DNA of 34,294 bases from NCBI GenBank assembly GCA_029960955.1, contig JASBVS010000009.1:86645-120938 (forward strand). The letters are read 5' to 3'. A program made the translations under genes and the position numbers. The stretch comes from Bacillota bacterium. GTDB lineage: Bacteria; Bacillota; Sulfobacillia; JAIMAT01. How positions within the stretch are numbered: the first letter of the stretch is position 1; each line of letters begins with the position of its first letter. Shown in pieces: positions 15,193 to 24,320 of this stretch. The notes under the pieces were generated by a model. The model saw only the letters and a program-made list of their open reading frames with translations. It was not told the origin of the DNA and made no database searches.

Positions 15193-18100
15193 CTAGAAGA
15201 GGACCATCTGGTCGGAGAGCGGCAGCCCCTCCAGGACGCCGTGCCTCTCGAGCAGCTCCATCACCGCCCGGCTCAGCCGGCTGCGCCGCTGCAGGTCCTC
15301 GCGCGAGAGGAAAGGCGCCTCCTGCCGCGCGCGCACGATCGCCTCGGCCGCCCGCGCGCCCAGCCCCTGGATGGCGACGAAGGGGGCGCGCAGGCCGCCT
15401 TCCTCCGTCAGGAAGCGGGAGGCGTGCGAGCGCTCGAGGTCGATGGGCAGGAAGCGAAGCCCCCGCAGCGCCATCTCCACCGCCACCTCCAGGATGGTCA
15501 CCTGGTTCTTCTCCTTCACGGAGGCCTCGTTCCCCTTCGCCTCGATCTCGCGGATGCGCCGTCGCCAGGTCGCGGGCGTCTCGCCGATCCAGGCGGCGTC
15601 GAAGTCGTCGGCGCGGACGCTGAAGTAGGTGGCGTAGAAGGCGGCGGGGTGGTGGACCTTGAACCAGGCGATGCGGAAGGCCATGATCACGTAGGCCACC
15701 GCGTGCGCCTTGGGGAAGAGGTAGCTGATCTTCTGGCAGCTCTCGACGAACCAGTCGGGCACGCCGTGGCGCCGCATGGCTTCCTCGTCGGAGGGCTTGA
15801 GTCCCTTCCCCTTCCGCACCTGCTCCATGATGCGGAAGGCTTCCTCCCGTTCCAGGCCCCAGCGGATCAGGGCGAGCATGATGTCGTCGCGGGTGGAGAT
15901 CACGTCCTGGAGCGTGGCGCGCCCGGAGGCGACCAGCTCCTGGGCGTTGTTGTTCCAGACGTCGGTGCCGTGGGAGAGGCCCGAGATGCGGACCAGCTCG
16001 GCGAAGCTCCTGGGGCGGGTCTGGGAGAGCATCCCGCGCACGAAGCGGGTGCCGAACTCGGGCAGGCCCAGGCTGCCCACGTCGGTGCCCAGCTCCTCCG
16101 CCGAGAGGCCGAGCGGCTCCAGCCCGGAGAAGAGCGCCAGCGTCGCCGGGTCGTCGAAGGGGATGGAGTGGGCGTCGACGCCGGTCAGGTCCTCCAGCAT
16201 GCGGATCACCGTCGGGTCGTCGTGGCCCAGCAGGTCCAGCTTGACCAGCCGCGAGGAGATCGAGTGGTAGTCGAAGTGGGTGGTGACCGTCCCCGACTCC
16301 CGGTCGTCGGCGGGGTGCTGGAGCGGCGTGTAGCGCAGGATGTCGTCGTCCCGCGGCACCACCATCAGTCCCCCCGGGTGCTGGCCGGTGGTCCGGCGCA
16401 CCCCGGAGCAGCCGCGGACCAGGCGGCGGACCTCCGCCTCCCGCGGCTTCCTGCCGGTCTGCTCCGCCCAGGCGCGGACGAAGCCGAAGGCGGTCCGCTC
16501 GGCGATGGTGGAGATGGTGCCCGCGCGGAAGACGTGGCCCTCGCCCAGCAGCTCCTCGGTGTAGCGGTGGATGCGCGGCTGGTACTCGCCGGAGAAGTTG
16601 AGATCGATGTCGGGCACCTTGTCGCCGTGGAAGCCCATGAAGGTGGCGAAGGGGATGTCGTGGCCGTCCTTGGCCAGCTCGGCGCCGCAGCGGGGGCAGC
16701 TCCGGCGGGGCAGGTCGAAGCCCGAGGCGACGCCGGGATCGGCCGGGAAGTCGCTCCAGCGGCAGGAAGGACAGCGGTAGTGCGGCGGCAGGGGGTTGAC
16801 CTCGGTGATCCCCAGCATGGTCGCCACCAGGGAGGAACCCACCGACCCCCGCGAGCCGACCAGGTAGCCGTCCTCCAGCGACTTCCGCACCAGCCGCTGG
16901 GCGATCATGTAGAGGCTGGCGAAGCCGTTGCCGACGATGGCGCGGATCTCGTACTCCAGCCGCTCGCGGACGATCTCCGGGAGCGGGTCGCCGTAGAGCT
17001 CGTGCGCGCGCCGGGTGGCCATGCTCTGCAGCTCCTCCGCCGCCCCCTCCAGCTCCGGCGCGTGGAGCCCCTCCGGGACCGGCAGGATGTCGGCGCTGCA
17101 GAGCGCCGCCACCTGCTGCGGGCCCTCCACCACCACCCGGCGGCAACGCTCCTCGCCGAGGTAGGCGAACTCGGCCAGCATCTCCTCGGTGGTGTGGAAG
17201 TAGAGCGGCGACTCCCGCTCGGAGTCGTCGTATCCCTGGGCCGCGTGGAGCACGTTCCGGTAGATGCCGTCCTCCGGCTCCACGAAGTGGCAGTCGCTGG
17301 TGGCGCAGACCGGCTTCCCCAGCCGCTCGCCCAGCTCGACGATGCGCCGGTTGACGGCGCGCAGCGCCTCCTCGTCGGGCAGCGTCCCGTTCTCGATCAG
17401 GAAGCGGTCGTTGGCCAGCGGCTGCACCTCCAGGTAGTCGTAAAAGGAAGCGATCCGCTCCAGCTCCTCCTCGCCCGCCCCCGCCAGGATGGCGCGGAAG
17501 AGCTCCCCCCGCTCGCAGGCCGTGCCGATGAGCAGGTGTTCGCGGCGCGCGGCCAGCAGGCTCTTGGGGATGCGCGGGAAGCGGTGGAAGCTCTCCAGGT
17601 GCGAGCGCGTCACCAGCTCGTAGAGCGCGTGCAGCCCCTCCTGGTCGCGGGCGAGGAGGATCGCGTGGTTGTAGGGCCTGCTCAGGTCGCTCTCGTCCGC
17701 CTGCAGGTAGGCCTCCATGCCGTAGAGGATCTTGACTCCGTACTTCTTCCCCGCCTCGTACGCCTCGGGGAAGGACTGGACCACGCCGTGGTCGGTGATG
17801 GCGATGGCGGGGTGTCCCCACTCCGCCGCCCGCCGGACCAGCTCGGCGGTGTCGCTGACCGCGTCCATGGCGCTCATGCGCGTGTGGCAGTGGAGCTCGA
17901 CGCGCTTCTCGGGCGCGCCGTCCCGCCGCCGCCGCGGCGCCGCCAGCTGCGCGTCGCGCGCGCTCAGGCGCGGCTCGCCCGCCGTCTTCTCCATCGCCCA
18001 GCGCCCGCGCAGGCGCAGCCAGTGGCCGGGACGCAGCAGGGCGAAGCGTCCCGCCCGCTGGCGCGGCAGGAAGCAGCGCGCGGTCAGGCTGTCGCTGCGG

Positions 18101-18924
18101 TCGCTCAGGTCCAGCTCGAAGAGCCAGCGCCCGCTCTTCAGCTCGCGGCCCTCGACGGCCAGGATCTCGCCCTCGACCACCACCTCGCGCTCTTCCTCGC
18201 CCAGCTCGACCATGCGCACGGGCTCCTCCGGGATGCGGCGCCCGAGGAGCACCTCGCCCTCGCCCAGGGGAGCCTCCTCCGCCCCGGGGGGGCCTCCCGG
18301 GGCGGCGCCGCCCGCCGCCGCGGCGCTCGCCCCCGCGCCGTCCAGCGCGCGCAGCGCGACGCGCAGGAGCTCCGCCTCCGCCTCCTCCGCCTCGGCCGGC
18401 TCCTCCGCCTCGTCGACCACGAGCCGCACCTCCACCGCCCGGCCGAGGAGGGCCTCGGCCTCGCGCGCCAGGAGCCCCTCGGCGTGCTCGTCGCGCAGCC
18501 AGTCGCGGCTCGAGGCGTTGGCCAGGTGGAGCTCGAGCCGGTCGGGCCCGGGCCACTCCGCGCGCGCCGCGCGAAGGAGCGGCCCGAGCGCGGGGTTCCT
18601 CGCCGCGGCGGCCTCCAGCAGGCGGGGGAAGACCTCCTCCGGCGAGAGCGTGCGGAAGTCGACGCGGTAGCGCTCGAAGCCGGGGAAGCGCTGCCGGAGC
18701 AGGGCGGCCAGCTCCTCGCCCCGGGAGGGGTCGCCGCCGGTCACCTCGGCCAGCGCCTCGCTCCCGTCGACCGCCAGGCGGAGCGCCACCACGCGCGACC
18801 GCGCCCAGCGCCGGCGCTGCGCCTCGGGCAGCGCCGCCCAGAGGTCGCCCAGGAGCCAGTCGACCCCGCCGGAGCCGGGGTCGCCGGGCTCCACCCGCAG
18901 CCATCTCCCGGACACGCCGCTCAC
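15193..18924 (-). CDS. polC: DNA polymerase III PolC-type alpha subunit, lacking the inserted 3'-5' exonuclease domain
   Basis: A 1243-residue replicative polymerase of the Bacillota. Order: N-terminal domain (1 to about 230, with an Ala/Gly/Glu-rich linker), OB fold (about 245-330), PHP domain (about 341-560), zinc motif CPSC...CPRC (719-722, 743-746), palm with the catalytic aspartates of PDIDLNFSGEYQ (D772, D774), fingers and C-terminal domain. B. subtilis PolC has about 1437 residues because a DnaQ-type exonuclease of about 190 residues interrupts its PHP domain. Here YGMEAYLQADE (401-411) runs straight into SRPYNHAILLARD (415-427), and no exonuclease motifs are present. All nine expected PHP metal ligands remain: H345, H347, D354, H379, E404, H420, C470, D544, H546. 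The GTG at 18924 is 1 nt after the proS stop; a GTG at 18915, with AGGGTGA before it, is also likely. Confidence 0.96.
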   Translation of the reverse strand: MSGVSGRWLRVEPGDPGSGGVDWLLGDLWAALPEAQRRRWARSRVVALRLAVDGSEALAEVTGGDPSRGEELAALLRQRFPGFERYRVDFRTLSPEEVFPRLLEAAAARNPALGPLLRAARAEWPGPDRLELHLANASSRDWLRDEHAEGLLAREAEALLGRAVEVRLVVDEAEEPAEAEEAEAELLRVALRALDGAGASAAAAGGAAPGGPPGAEEAPLGEGEVLLGRRIPEEPVRMVELGEEEREVVVEGEILAVEGRELKSGRWLFELDLSDRSDSLTARCFLPRQRAGRFALLRPGHWLRLRGRWAMEKTAGEPRLSARDAQLAAPRRRRDGAPEKRVELHCHTRMSAMDAVSDTAELVRRAAEWGHPAIAITDHGVVQSFPEAYEAGKKYGVKILYGMEAYLQADESDLSRPYNHAILLARDQEGLHALYELVTRSHLESFHRFPRIPKSLLAARREHLLIGTACERGELFRAILAGAGEEELERIASFYDYLEVQPLANDRFLIENGTLPDEEALRAVNRRIVELGERLGKPVCATSDCHFVEPEDGIYRNVLHAAQGYDDSERESPLYFHTTEEMLAEFAYLGEERCRRVVVEGPQQVAALCSADILPVPEGLHAPELEGAAEELQSMATRRAHELYGDPLPEIVRERLEYEIRAIVGNGFASLYMIAQRLVRKSLEDGYLVGSRGSVGSSLVATMLGITEVNPLPPHYRCPSCRWSDFPADPGVASGFDLPRRSCPRCGAELAKDGHDIPFATFMGFHGDKVPDIDLNFSGEYQPRIHRYTEELLGEGHVFRAGTISTIAERTAFGFVRAWAEQTGRKPREAEVRRLVRGCSGVRRTTGQHPGGLMVVPRDDDILRYTPLQHPADDRESGTVTTHFDYHSISSRLVKLDLLGHDDPTVIRMLEDLTGVDAHSIPFDDPATLALFSGLEPLGLSAEELGTDVGSLGLPEFGTRFVRGMLSQTRPRSFAELVRISGLSHGTDVWNNNAQELVASGRATLQDVISTRDDIMLALIRWGLEREEAFRIMEQVRKGKGLKPSDEEAMRRHGVPDWFVESCQKISYLFPKAHAVAYVIMAFRIAWFKVHHPAAFYATYFSVRADDFDAAWIGETPATWRRRIREIEAKGNEASVKEKNQVTILEVAVEMALRGLRFLPIDLERSHASRFLTEEGGLRAPFVAIQGLGARAAEAIVRARQEAPFLSREDLQRRSRLSRAVMELLERHGVLEGLPLSDQMVLF

Positions 18925-18925
18925 C

Positions 18926-20665
18926 CTACTCGACGGAGAGGACGGCGCGATCGGCCGCGAGGCGCTCGCGCAAGGCCGCCACCAGCCGCTCCACGGGCAG
19001 GCTCTCGGTCTGGCGGGTGGCGCGCCGGGTCAGTTCCACCTCGCCGCGGGCCAGCGCCTTCGGCCCGACCGTCACCCGGTACGGGTAGCCGACCAGGTCG
19101 GCGTCGTTGAACTTGACGCCGCTTCGCTCGTCCCGGTCGTCCAGCACCACCTCGACGCCGGCCTCGCCCAGCTCGCGGTAGAGCCGGTCGGCCACCTCGC
19201 GCTGCGCCGGGTCGGCGTAGTGGACCGGCACGACCACCACCTCGAAGGGCGCCACGCTCACGGGCCAGACGATCCCCGCCTCGTCGTGCCTCTGTTCGAT
19301 GACGGCCGCCACCGTGCGCGTCACCCCGATGCCGTAGCAGCCCATCAGGATCGGGCGGCTGCGCCCTTCCTCGTCGTAGTAGGTGGCGCCCAGCGCCTCG
19401 GAGTACTTGGTCCCCAGCTCGAAGACCTGTCCCACCTCGATGCCGGCGCGGCTCTCCATGGCCGCGCCGCACCGCGGGCAGGGATCGCCCGCGCCCACCA
19501 GCCGCAGGTCGTGGATCGGCCCGGACGGGAAGTCGCGGCCGGGGTTGGCGTTGCGCAGGTGCCAGTCCTCCTCGTTGGCGCCCACCGCCCAGTTCCGGCC
19601 GGCCGCCACCTCGCGGTCCAGGAGGAGCCGCGCGCCCTTCAGCCCCACCGGTCCCGCCGAGCCGAAGGGCGCCCCGGTCGCGCGGCTCACCTCCTCCTGG
19701 TCGGCCATGCGCACCTGGAGGGCGCCCAGCGCGTTCTTCAGCTTGACCTCGTTGAGCATCCGGTCGCCGCGGACGACGGCGGCCACCAGCTCCTCCCGGC
19801 CGCCGCCGTAGCTTGCGGCGTAGAAGAGGATCTTGGCGGTGTGCTCCACGTCGATGGGCAGGAAGTCGACCAGCGCCTGGATGGTGCGCACCCCCGGCGT
19901 CGCCACCCTCTCCAGCGGGCGCATCGCCTCCGCGCTCGGCGCAGGCGGCGCGCACTCCGCCTTCTCCACGTCGGCCGCGTAGCCGCAGCGCGGGCACCAG
20001 ACGACCTCGGCCTCGCCGCTCTCGGCCAGCGCCATGAACTCGTGCGTATAGCTGCCGCCGATGGCGCCCGAGTCGGCCTCGACGACGCGGAACTCCAGGC
20101 CGCAGCGGCGGAAGACGCGCTCGTAGGCCTCGTACATCGCCCGGTAGCTGCGGTGCATCCCCTCCTCGTCGCGGTCGAAGGAGTAGGCGTCCTTCATCAC
20201 GAACTCGCGGGCGCGCATCACGCCGAAGCGGGGCCGCACCTCGTCGCGGTACTTGTTCTGGATCTGGTAGAGCGTGACGGGCAGCTGCCGGTAGGAGCTG
20301 ACCGTGTTCCGCACCAGGTCGGTGACGATCTCCTCGTGCGTCGGGCCGAGGGCGAAGAGACGCCCGTGGCGGTCGCTCAGACGGAACATCTCGGGGCCGT
20401 ACTCCTCCCAGCGGCCGGTCTCCTGCCAGAGCTCCGCCGGCTGCACGATGGGGAGCCGCACCTCCAGCGCGCCCGCCCGGTTCATCTCCTCGCGCACGAT
20501 CTGCTCGACCTTCTGGATCACCCGCGTGCCCAGCGGCAGGAAGGTGTAGATCCCCGCCGCCACCTTCCGCATCAGCCCCGCCCGCAGCATCAGGCGGTGG
20601 CTCGGAATCTCGGCCTCCGCCGGCTCCTCCCGGAGCGTCGGGGCCAGATACTGCGAGAGGCGCAT
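18926..20665 (-). CDS. proS: Prolyl-tRNA synthetase (bacterial type with editing domain)
   Basis: A 579-residue class II synthetase charging tRNA-Pro. Class II motif 1 lies in [16 protein letters not shown], motif 2 in [17 protein letters not shown] and motif 3 in [14 protein letters not shown]. The stretch between motifs 2 and 3 (about residues 215-395) holds the INS domain that hydrolyses mischarged Ala-tRNA-Pro, including a [15 protein letters not shown] segment. A C-terminal anticodon-binding domain follows. The ATG at 20665 begins [15 protein letters not shown], the normal start of the family, after GGGGGGATC; the open frame to 20704 lies in the U-tract region of the upstream hairpin. 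No T-box consensus is visible in the leader. In B. subtilis it also precedes polC. Confidence 0.97.
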   Translation of the reverse strand: MRLSQYLAPTLREEPAEAEIPSHRLMLRAGLMRKVAAGIYTFLPLGTRVIQKVEQIVREEMNRAGALEVRLPIVQPAELWQETGRWEEYGPEMFRLSDRHGRLFALGPTHEEIVTDLVRNTVSSYRQLPVTLYQIQNKYRDEVRPRFGVMRAREFVMKDAYSFDRDEEGMHRSYRAMYEAYERVFRRCGLEFRVVEADSGAIGGSYTHEFMALAESGEAEVVWCPRCGYAADVEKAECAPPAPSAEAMRPLERVATPGVRTIQALVDFLPIDVEHTAKILFYAASYGGGREELVAAVVRGDRMLNEVKLKNALGALQVRMADQEEVSRATGAPFGSAGPVGLKGARLLLDREVAAGRNWAVGANEEDWHLRNANPGRDFPSGPIHDLRLVGAGDPCPRCGAAMESRAGIEVGQVFELGTKYSEALGATYYDEEGRSRPILMGCYGIGVTRTVAAVIEQRHDEAGIVWPVSVAPFEVVVVPVHYADPAQREVADRLYRELGEAGVEVVLDDRDERSGVKFNDADLVGYPYRVTVGPKALARGEVELTRRATRQTESLPVERLVAALRERLAADRAVLSVE

Positions 20666-20702
20666 CCCGCCGATCCCCCCGTCCCTTCTTCCTGCCTGGC
20701 AC

Positions 20703-20760
20703 AAAAATTCTTCCGCGGGGGCCCGTCCGCCCCTGCGGAAGAGAGAGATCGCGCTTCCGC
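20703..20760 (-). promoter_or_regulatory. Terminator with competing antiterminator arm between ispG and proS (possible attenuator)
   Basis: On the minus strand three 7-nt arms occur in order: GCGGAAG (20760-20754), CTTCCGC (20741-20735) and GCGGAAG (20716-20710). Arms 2 and 3, extended by GGGG/CCCC, form a stem of about 12 bp followed by AATTTTTG, an intrinsic terminator. Arms 1 and 2 can pair instead around a 12-nt loop and would prevent it. The element starts 23 nt after the ispG stop and ends about 40 nt before the proS ATG. No ligand-sensing or T-box sequence is recognisable. Confidence 0.6.
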
Positions 20761-20782
20761 CCGGACCTTGACTGCGAGCCGA

Positions 20783-21874
20783 CTACGAGCCGGCGCCCAC
20801 GGTGGTCGAGGGTTCCTCCGTCCGCCCCAGCCGGGCGATCTCCTCCAGGAGGACGTCGACCATCTCGCTCTCGGGCACCTTGCGGAGCACCTGGCCCTTC
20901 CGGAAGATCAGTCCGACGCCGTTGCCCGACGCCAGCCCGATGTCGGCCTCCCGCGCCTCTCCCGGGCCGTTGACGCCGCAGCCCATGATGGCCACGCGCA
21001 GCGGCCGCTCGACCCGGGGCATGCGTGCCTCCACCTCGTGGACGATGCGGAAGAGGTCGACCTCGCAGCGACCGCAGGTCGGGCAGGAGACGATCTCCAG
21101 GCGCTTCTGGCGGAGCCCCAGCGCGTAGAGGATCTCGAGCCCCACGGCGACCTCCTCCGCCGAGTCGCCGGTGATCGAGACCCGCAGGGTGTCGCCGATG
21201 CCCTCGGCCAGGAGATGGCCGATGCCGACGGAGGACTTGACCGCCGCGGCCAGCCCGGGTCCGGCCTCCGTCACGCCCAGGTGGAGCGGATACGGCACCC
21301 GCCTGGCGATCTCCTCGTAGGCCTCGATCATGGTCGGCACGTCGGAGGCCTTCAGCGAGATGACGATGTCGTGGAAGTCCATCCGCTCGAGGATCTCCAC
21401 GTGGCGGAGGGCGCTCTCCACCATCGCCGTGGGCGAGCGGCCGTACTTCTCCAGCAGCGGCTTCTCGATGGAGCCGGAGTTGACCCCGATGCGGATGGGC
21501 ACGCCCCGTTCCCCGCAGGCCGCGACGACCTCGCGCACCTTCCACTCCGCACCGATGTTGCCCGGGTTGATGCGGACCTTGTCGATGCCCCGCCGGACCG
21601 CCTCCAGCGCCAGCCGGTAGTCGAAGTGGATGTCGGCCACCAGCGGGAAGTCGCCCACCTCGCGCTTGATCGCGCCCAGCGCCACCGCCGCCTCCATGTC
21701 GACCACGGCCAGCCGGACGATGTCCGCCCCGGCCATGGCGAGGCGGCGGATCTCGTCGACCGTGGCCGGCACGTCACGCGTGTCGGTCTTGGTCATGGTC
21801 TGGACGGTCACCGGGGCTCCGCCGCCGATGGCCACCCTGCCGACATGGACCTGCCGGCTCTCACGCCGGTGCAC
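20783..21874 (-). CDS. ispG: 4-hydroxy-3-methylbut-2-enyl-diphosphate synthase (GcpE)
   Basis: A 363-residue iron-sulfur enzyme of the non-mevalonate isoprenoid pathway, converting MEcPP to HMBPP. The N-terminal TIM-barrel shows VQTMTKTDTRDV, DIHFDYRLALEA and RIGVNSGSIEKPLLEKYG. The C-terminal cluster domain has the cysteine motif SCPTCGRC and MGCGVNGPGEA, which supply the [4Fe-4S] ligands. The GTG start at 21874 follows GGAGGAGG. It is 72 nt after rseP and shares the block with dxr and uppS, so three isoprenoid genes lie within 4.5 kb. This is the ispG position found in Clostridia, while B. subtilis has it elsewhere. Confidence 0.97.
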   Translation of the reverse strand: MHRRESRQVHVGRVAIGGGAPVTVQTMTKTDTRDVPATVDEIRRLAMAGADIVRLAVVDMEAAVALGAIKREVGDFPLVADIHFDYRLALEAVRRGIDKVRINPGNIGAEWKVREVVAACGERGVPIRIGVNSGSIEKPLLEKYGRSPTAMVESALRHVEILERMDFHDIVISLKASDVPTMIEAYEEIARRVPYPLHLGVTEAGPGLAAAVKSSVGIGHLLAEGIGDTLRVSITGDSAEEVAVGLEILYALGLRQKRLEIVSCPTCGRCEVDLFRIVHEVEARMPRVERPLRVAIMGCGVNGPGEAREADIGLASGNGVGLIFRKGQVLRKVPESEMVDVLLEEIARLGRTEEPSTTVGAGS

Positions 21875-21946
21875 GTTCTCGACCTCCTCCGAATCCCGGC
21901 GGGCCGTCCGCGCGCGGCCGCCCGCCCGCGGCCGGGCCGCGCCGGC

Positions 21947-23077
21947 TCAGCCCACCAGCCTGACCAGGTCGCGGTAGGTGACCGCGATCATCAGAAGCAT
22001 CAGCAGGGCGAAGCCGATGAACTGGACCAGGTTGGCCTTGGCCGGATCGATCGGCTTGCCGCGGATCCACTCGACGGCGATGAAGAGCAGGTGGCTCCCG
22101 TCCAGAGCCGGGATGGGCAGCAGGTTGATCAGCCCGAGGTTGGCGCTGATCAGCGCGCCCCAGAGGAGCAGGTAGGAGAAGCCCAGGAGGCTCGCCTGGA
22201 AGATCTCGGCGCCGATGCCGACGGGGCCCATCACCTGCACGCCGCCGGCGTGGCTGATCATGGCGCCGATCCCCTGGAACCAGCCGGCGATCACGCCCCA
22301 GGTCATGGCCAGCGCCTGCGCGATCCCCTCGCCGGGGCTCATGCGGCGCAGCGCGCTGGCCGGTGCCACGCCCACCAGCCCCCTGCCGTCGGACTGGCGC
22401 CGGGGCGTCACCGCCAGCGTGAGCAGCCGCCCGTCGCGCTCCACCGTCAGCTCCAGCCGCCGCCCGGGGTTCGCCGCCACGATCTCCTGGAACTGCTGCC
22501 ACTCCGTCAACCTCCGGCCGTCCACCGCCACCAGGAGGTCGCCCGCCCGCAGCCCCGCCGCGGCGGCCGGCAGGCCCGACTGGACCGAGGCCACGCGCAG
22601 CGTCGTCCCGGCCGGGACGCCGGCGACGGTGAAGGTGACGGCGAAGAGGACGACGGCCAGGGCGATGTTGAAGAGCGGCCCCGCCGCGATGATGGCCAGC
22701 CGCCAGAGGAAGGACTTGTCCTGGAAGGAGCGGCCGGGCGGGATGGGCGGGCGCAGCCGCAGCGGCGCCCCGGCCGGCGCCGTCGCCGCTCCGTCCCCCT
22801 CCTCCCCGGAAGGACGCCGCTCCCGCTCCGCCACGTCGCGGGCCAGGTCGTCCGGCTCCGCCTCCAGCCCCGCCAGGCGGCAGAAGCCGCCCAGGGGGAG
22901 GAGCCGAAGGTTGTAGGCCGTCTCGCCCCAGCGGAAGCCGAGAAGCCGCGGTCCGAAGCCGACCGCGAACTCGTCCACGCGGACCCCGCTCAACTTGCCG
23001 AGGAGGTAATGGCCGAACTCGTGGAAGACGATCAGGAAGGCGAAGACGGCCACCACCAGGAGCCAGTTGGTCACCAT
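21947..23077 (-). CDS. rseP: Site-2 membrane metalloprotease RseP/RasP
   Basis: A 376-residue intramembrane zinc protease. The first transmembrane segment carries HEFGH (H19, E20, H23), the HExxH zinc site. A long charged, Pro/Gly-rich loop (about 75-125) and a PDZ domain (about 160-240, GLRAGDLLVAVDGRRLTEW) follow. The C-terminal membrane part holds LINLLPIPALDGSHLL, which supplies the third zinc ligand. In B. subtilis RasP cleaves anti-sigma factors such as RsiW and FtsL. The ATG at 23077 overlaps the dxr stop by 7 bp. Its place between dxr and ispG/proS is the common arrangement in the phylum. Confidence 0.95.
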   Translation of the reverse strand: MVTNWLLVVAVFAFLIVFHEFGHYLLGKLSGVRVDEFAVGFGPRLLGFRWGETAYNLRLLPLGGFCRLAGLEAEPDDLARDVAERERRPSGEEGDGAATAPAGAPLRLRPPIPPGRSFQDKSFLWRLAIIAAGPLFNIALAVVLFAVTFTVAGVPAGTTLRVASVQSGLPAAAAGLRAGDLLVAVDGRRLTEWQQFQEIVAANPGRRLELTVERDGRLLTLAVTPRRQSDGRGLVGVAPASALRRMSPGEGIAQALAMTWGVIAGWFQGIGAMISHAGGVQVMGPVGIGAEIFQASLLGFSYLLLWGALISANLGLINLLPIPALDGSHLLFIAVEWIRGKPIDPAKANLVQFIGFALLMLLMIAVTYRDLVRLVG

Positions 23078-24285
23078 GTCGCCGCCATCGCCTCCATTCG
23101 CGAGCGCGCCCGCTCCCGCGCCCACCGGTCGGCCTCCAGGACCTCTTCCAGGGTCGGCTCGGCCAGGGGCCTGTGCTCCGCCAGCACCTCCCCCGCCACC
23201 TCGGCCACGGCCGGGAAGGGGAGCCGGCCCTGCAGGAAGCGCTCCACCGCCTCCTCCTTGGCGGCGTTGAGCACCGCCGGCGCCGTGCCGCCGGCGCGTC
23301 CGGCCCGGTAGCCCAGCTCCAGCGAGGGGAACGTCTCCCGGTCGGGCGGCTCGAACTCCAGCCGGCCCACCTCCGCCAGGTCCAGCCCCGGGGCCGGCGA
23401 GGGCCACCGCTCGGGATAGGTGAGCGCGTACTGGATGGGAAGCCTCATGTCGGCCGCGCCCAGCTGGCCCAGGACCGAGCCGTCGACGAAGGCGACCAGC
23501 GAGTGGACGATGCTCTGCGGATGGATCACCACGTCGATCTGATCATACCCGACGCCGAAGAGGAAATGCGCCTCGATCACTTCCAGCGCCTTGTTCATCA
23601 GGAGCGCCGACTCCACGGTGATGCGCGCCCCCATCCGCCAGGTGGGATGCCTGAGCGCCTGCTCCGCCGTCACCCCCGCGAGCCGCTGCCGCGACCAGCC
23701 GCGGAAGGGCCCGCCGGAGGCGGTCAGGATCAGCCGGGCCACCTGCCGGGAGGCGCCCTCGCCCGCCAGGCACTGGAAGATGGCGCTGTGCTCGCTGTCG
23801 ACGGGCAGGAGCGGCGCGTCGGCCCGGTGCACGGCCAGGCCCGGCGCCTCCGCCAGCCAGGGGTAGCGCGCGCGGAGCTCCCGCCGCACCACGGGCCCCG
23901 CCGCCACCAGGCTCTCCTTGTTGGCCAGGGCCACCCGCTTGCCCGCGCGGAGCGCCGCCAGCGTGGGCGCGAGGCCGGCGACGCCGGCGATGCCGCTGAC
24001 CACGCCGTCACCCGGCGTGCCGGCCGCAAGTTCGACCAGTCCTGCGGTCCCGGCCAGCACCTCCGTGCCCTCGCCGGACAGCCGCCCTCGCAGTTCGCCG
24101 GCCGCCGCCTCGTCCGCCACCGCCACGCGCCGCGGCCGGAACTCGCGCACCTGCGCCTCCAGCCGGTCCACGTCGCCCCCGGCCGCCAGTCCCTGGATCC
24201 GCCAGCGCCCCGGGTGAGAGCGGACGACGTCCAGCGTCTGCCGGCCGATGGAGCCCGTCGAGCCCAAGACGATCAGATCCCGCAA
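23071..24285 (-). CDS. dxr: 1-deoxy-D-xylulose 5-phosphate reductoisomerase
   Basis: A 404-residue NADPH enzyme for the second step of the MEP isoprenoid pathway. Seen are the nucleotide-binding GSTGSIGRQTLDV at the N-terminus, LANKESLV, PVDSEHSAIFQC (metal and substrate binding), TASGGPFRGW and ALEVIEAHFLFGV. The start is TTG at 24285, with GGAGG 7 nt upstream and the Rossmann strand directly after it; the open frame up to 24849 runs through cdsA in another frame and is not coding. It lies 35 nt after cdsA and overlaps rseP by 7 bp. Confidence 0.97.
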   Translation of the reverse strand: MRDLIVLGSTGSIGRQTLDVVRSHPGRWRIQGLAAGGDVDRLEAQVREFRPRRVAVADEAAAGELRGRLSGEGTEVLAGTAGLVELAAGTPGDGVVSGIAGVAGLAPTLAALRAGKRVALANKESLVAAGPVVRRELRARYPWLAEAPGLAVHRADAPLLPVDSEHSAIFQCLAGEGASRQVARLILTASGGPFRGWSRQRLAGVTAEQALRHPTWRMGARITVESALLMNKALEVIEAHFLFGVGYDQIDVVIHPQSIVHSLVAFVDGSVLGQLGAADMRLPIQYALTYPERWPSPAPGLDLAEVGRLEFEPPDRETFPSLELGYRAGRAGGTAPAVLNAAKEEAVERFLQGRLPFPAVAEVAGEVLAEHRPLAEPTLEEVLEADRWARERARSRMEAMAATW

Positions 24286-24320
24286 TCTCCTGCCTCCCGG
24301 TCGACCGGAGCTACCGCGCC

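Noticed and set aside
13192-19110. Plus-strand open frame of 1972 codons, with a similarly long minus-strand frame (13034-18904) beside it
   Set aside because: Both lie over polC, the oxidoreductase and the epimerase, which have clear homology. Stop codons are rare in shifted or opposite frames at this GC content, and the translations are low-complexity with no domain.
20666-20782. T-box riboswitch before proS
   Set aside because: The gap is only 117 nt and lacks the T-box consensus AGGGTGGNACCGCG and a stem I; only a simple hairpin pair is present.
19220-23311. Plus-strand frame of 1363 codons opposite proS, ispG and rseP
   Set aside because: Antisense shadow crossing the ispG-proS terminator; no motif.
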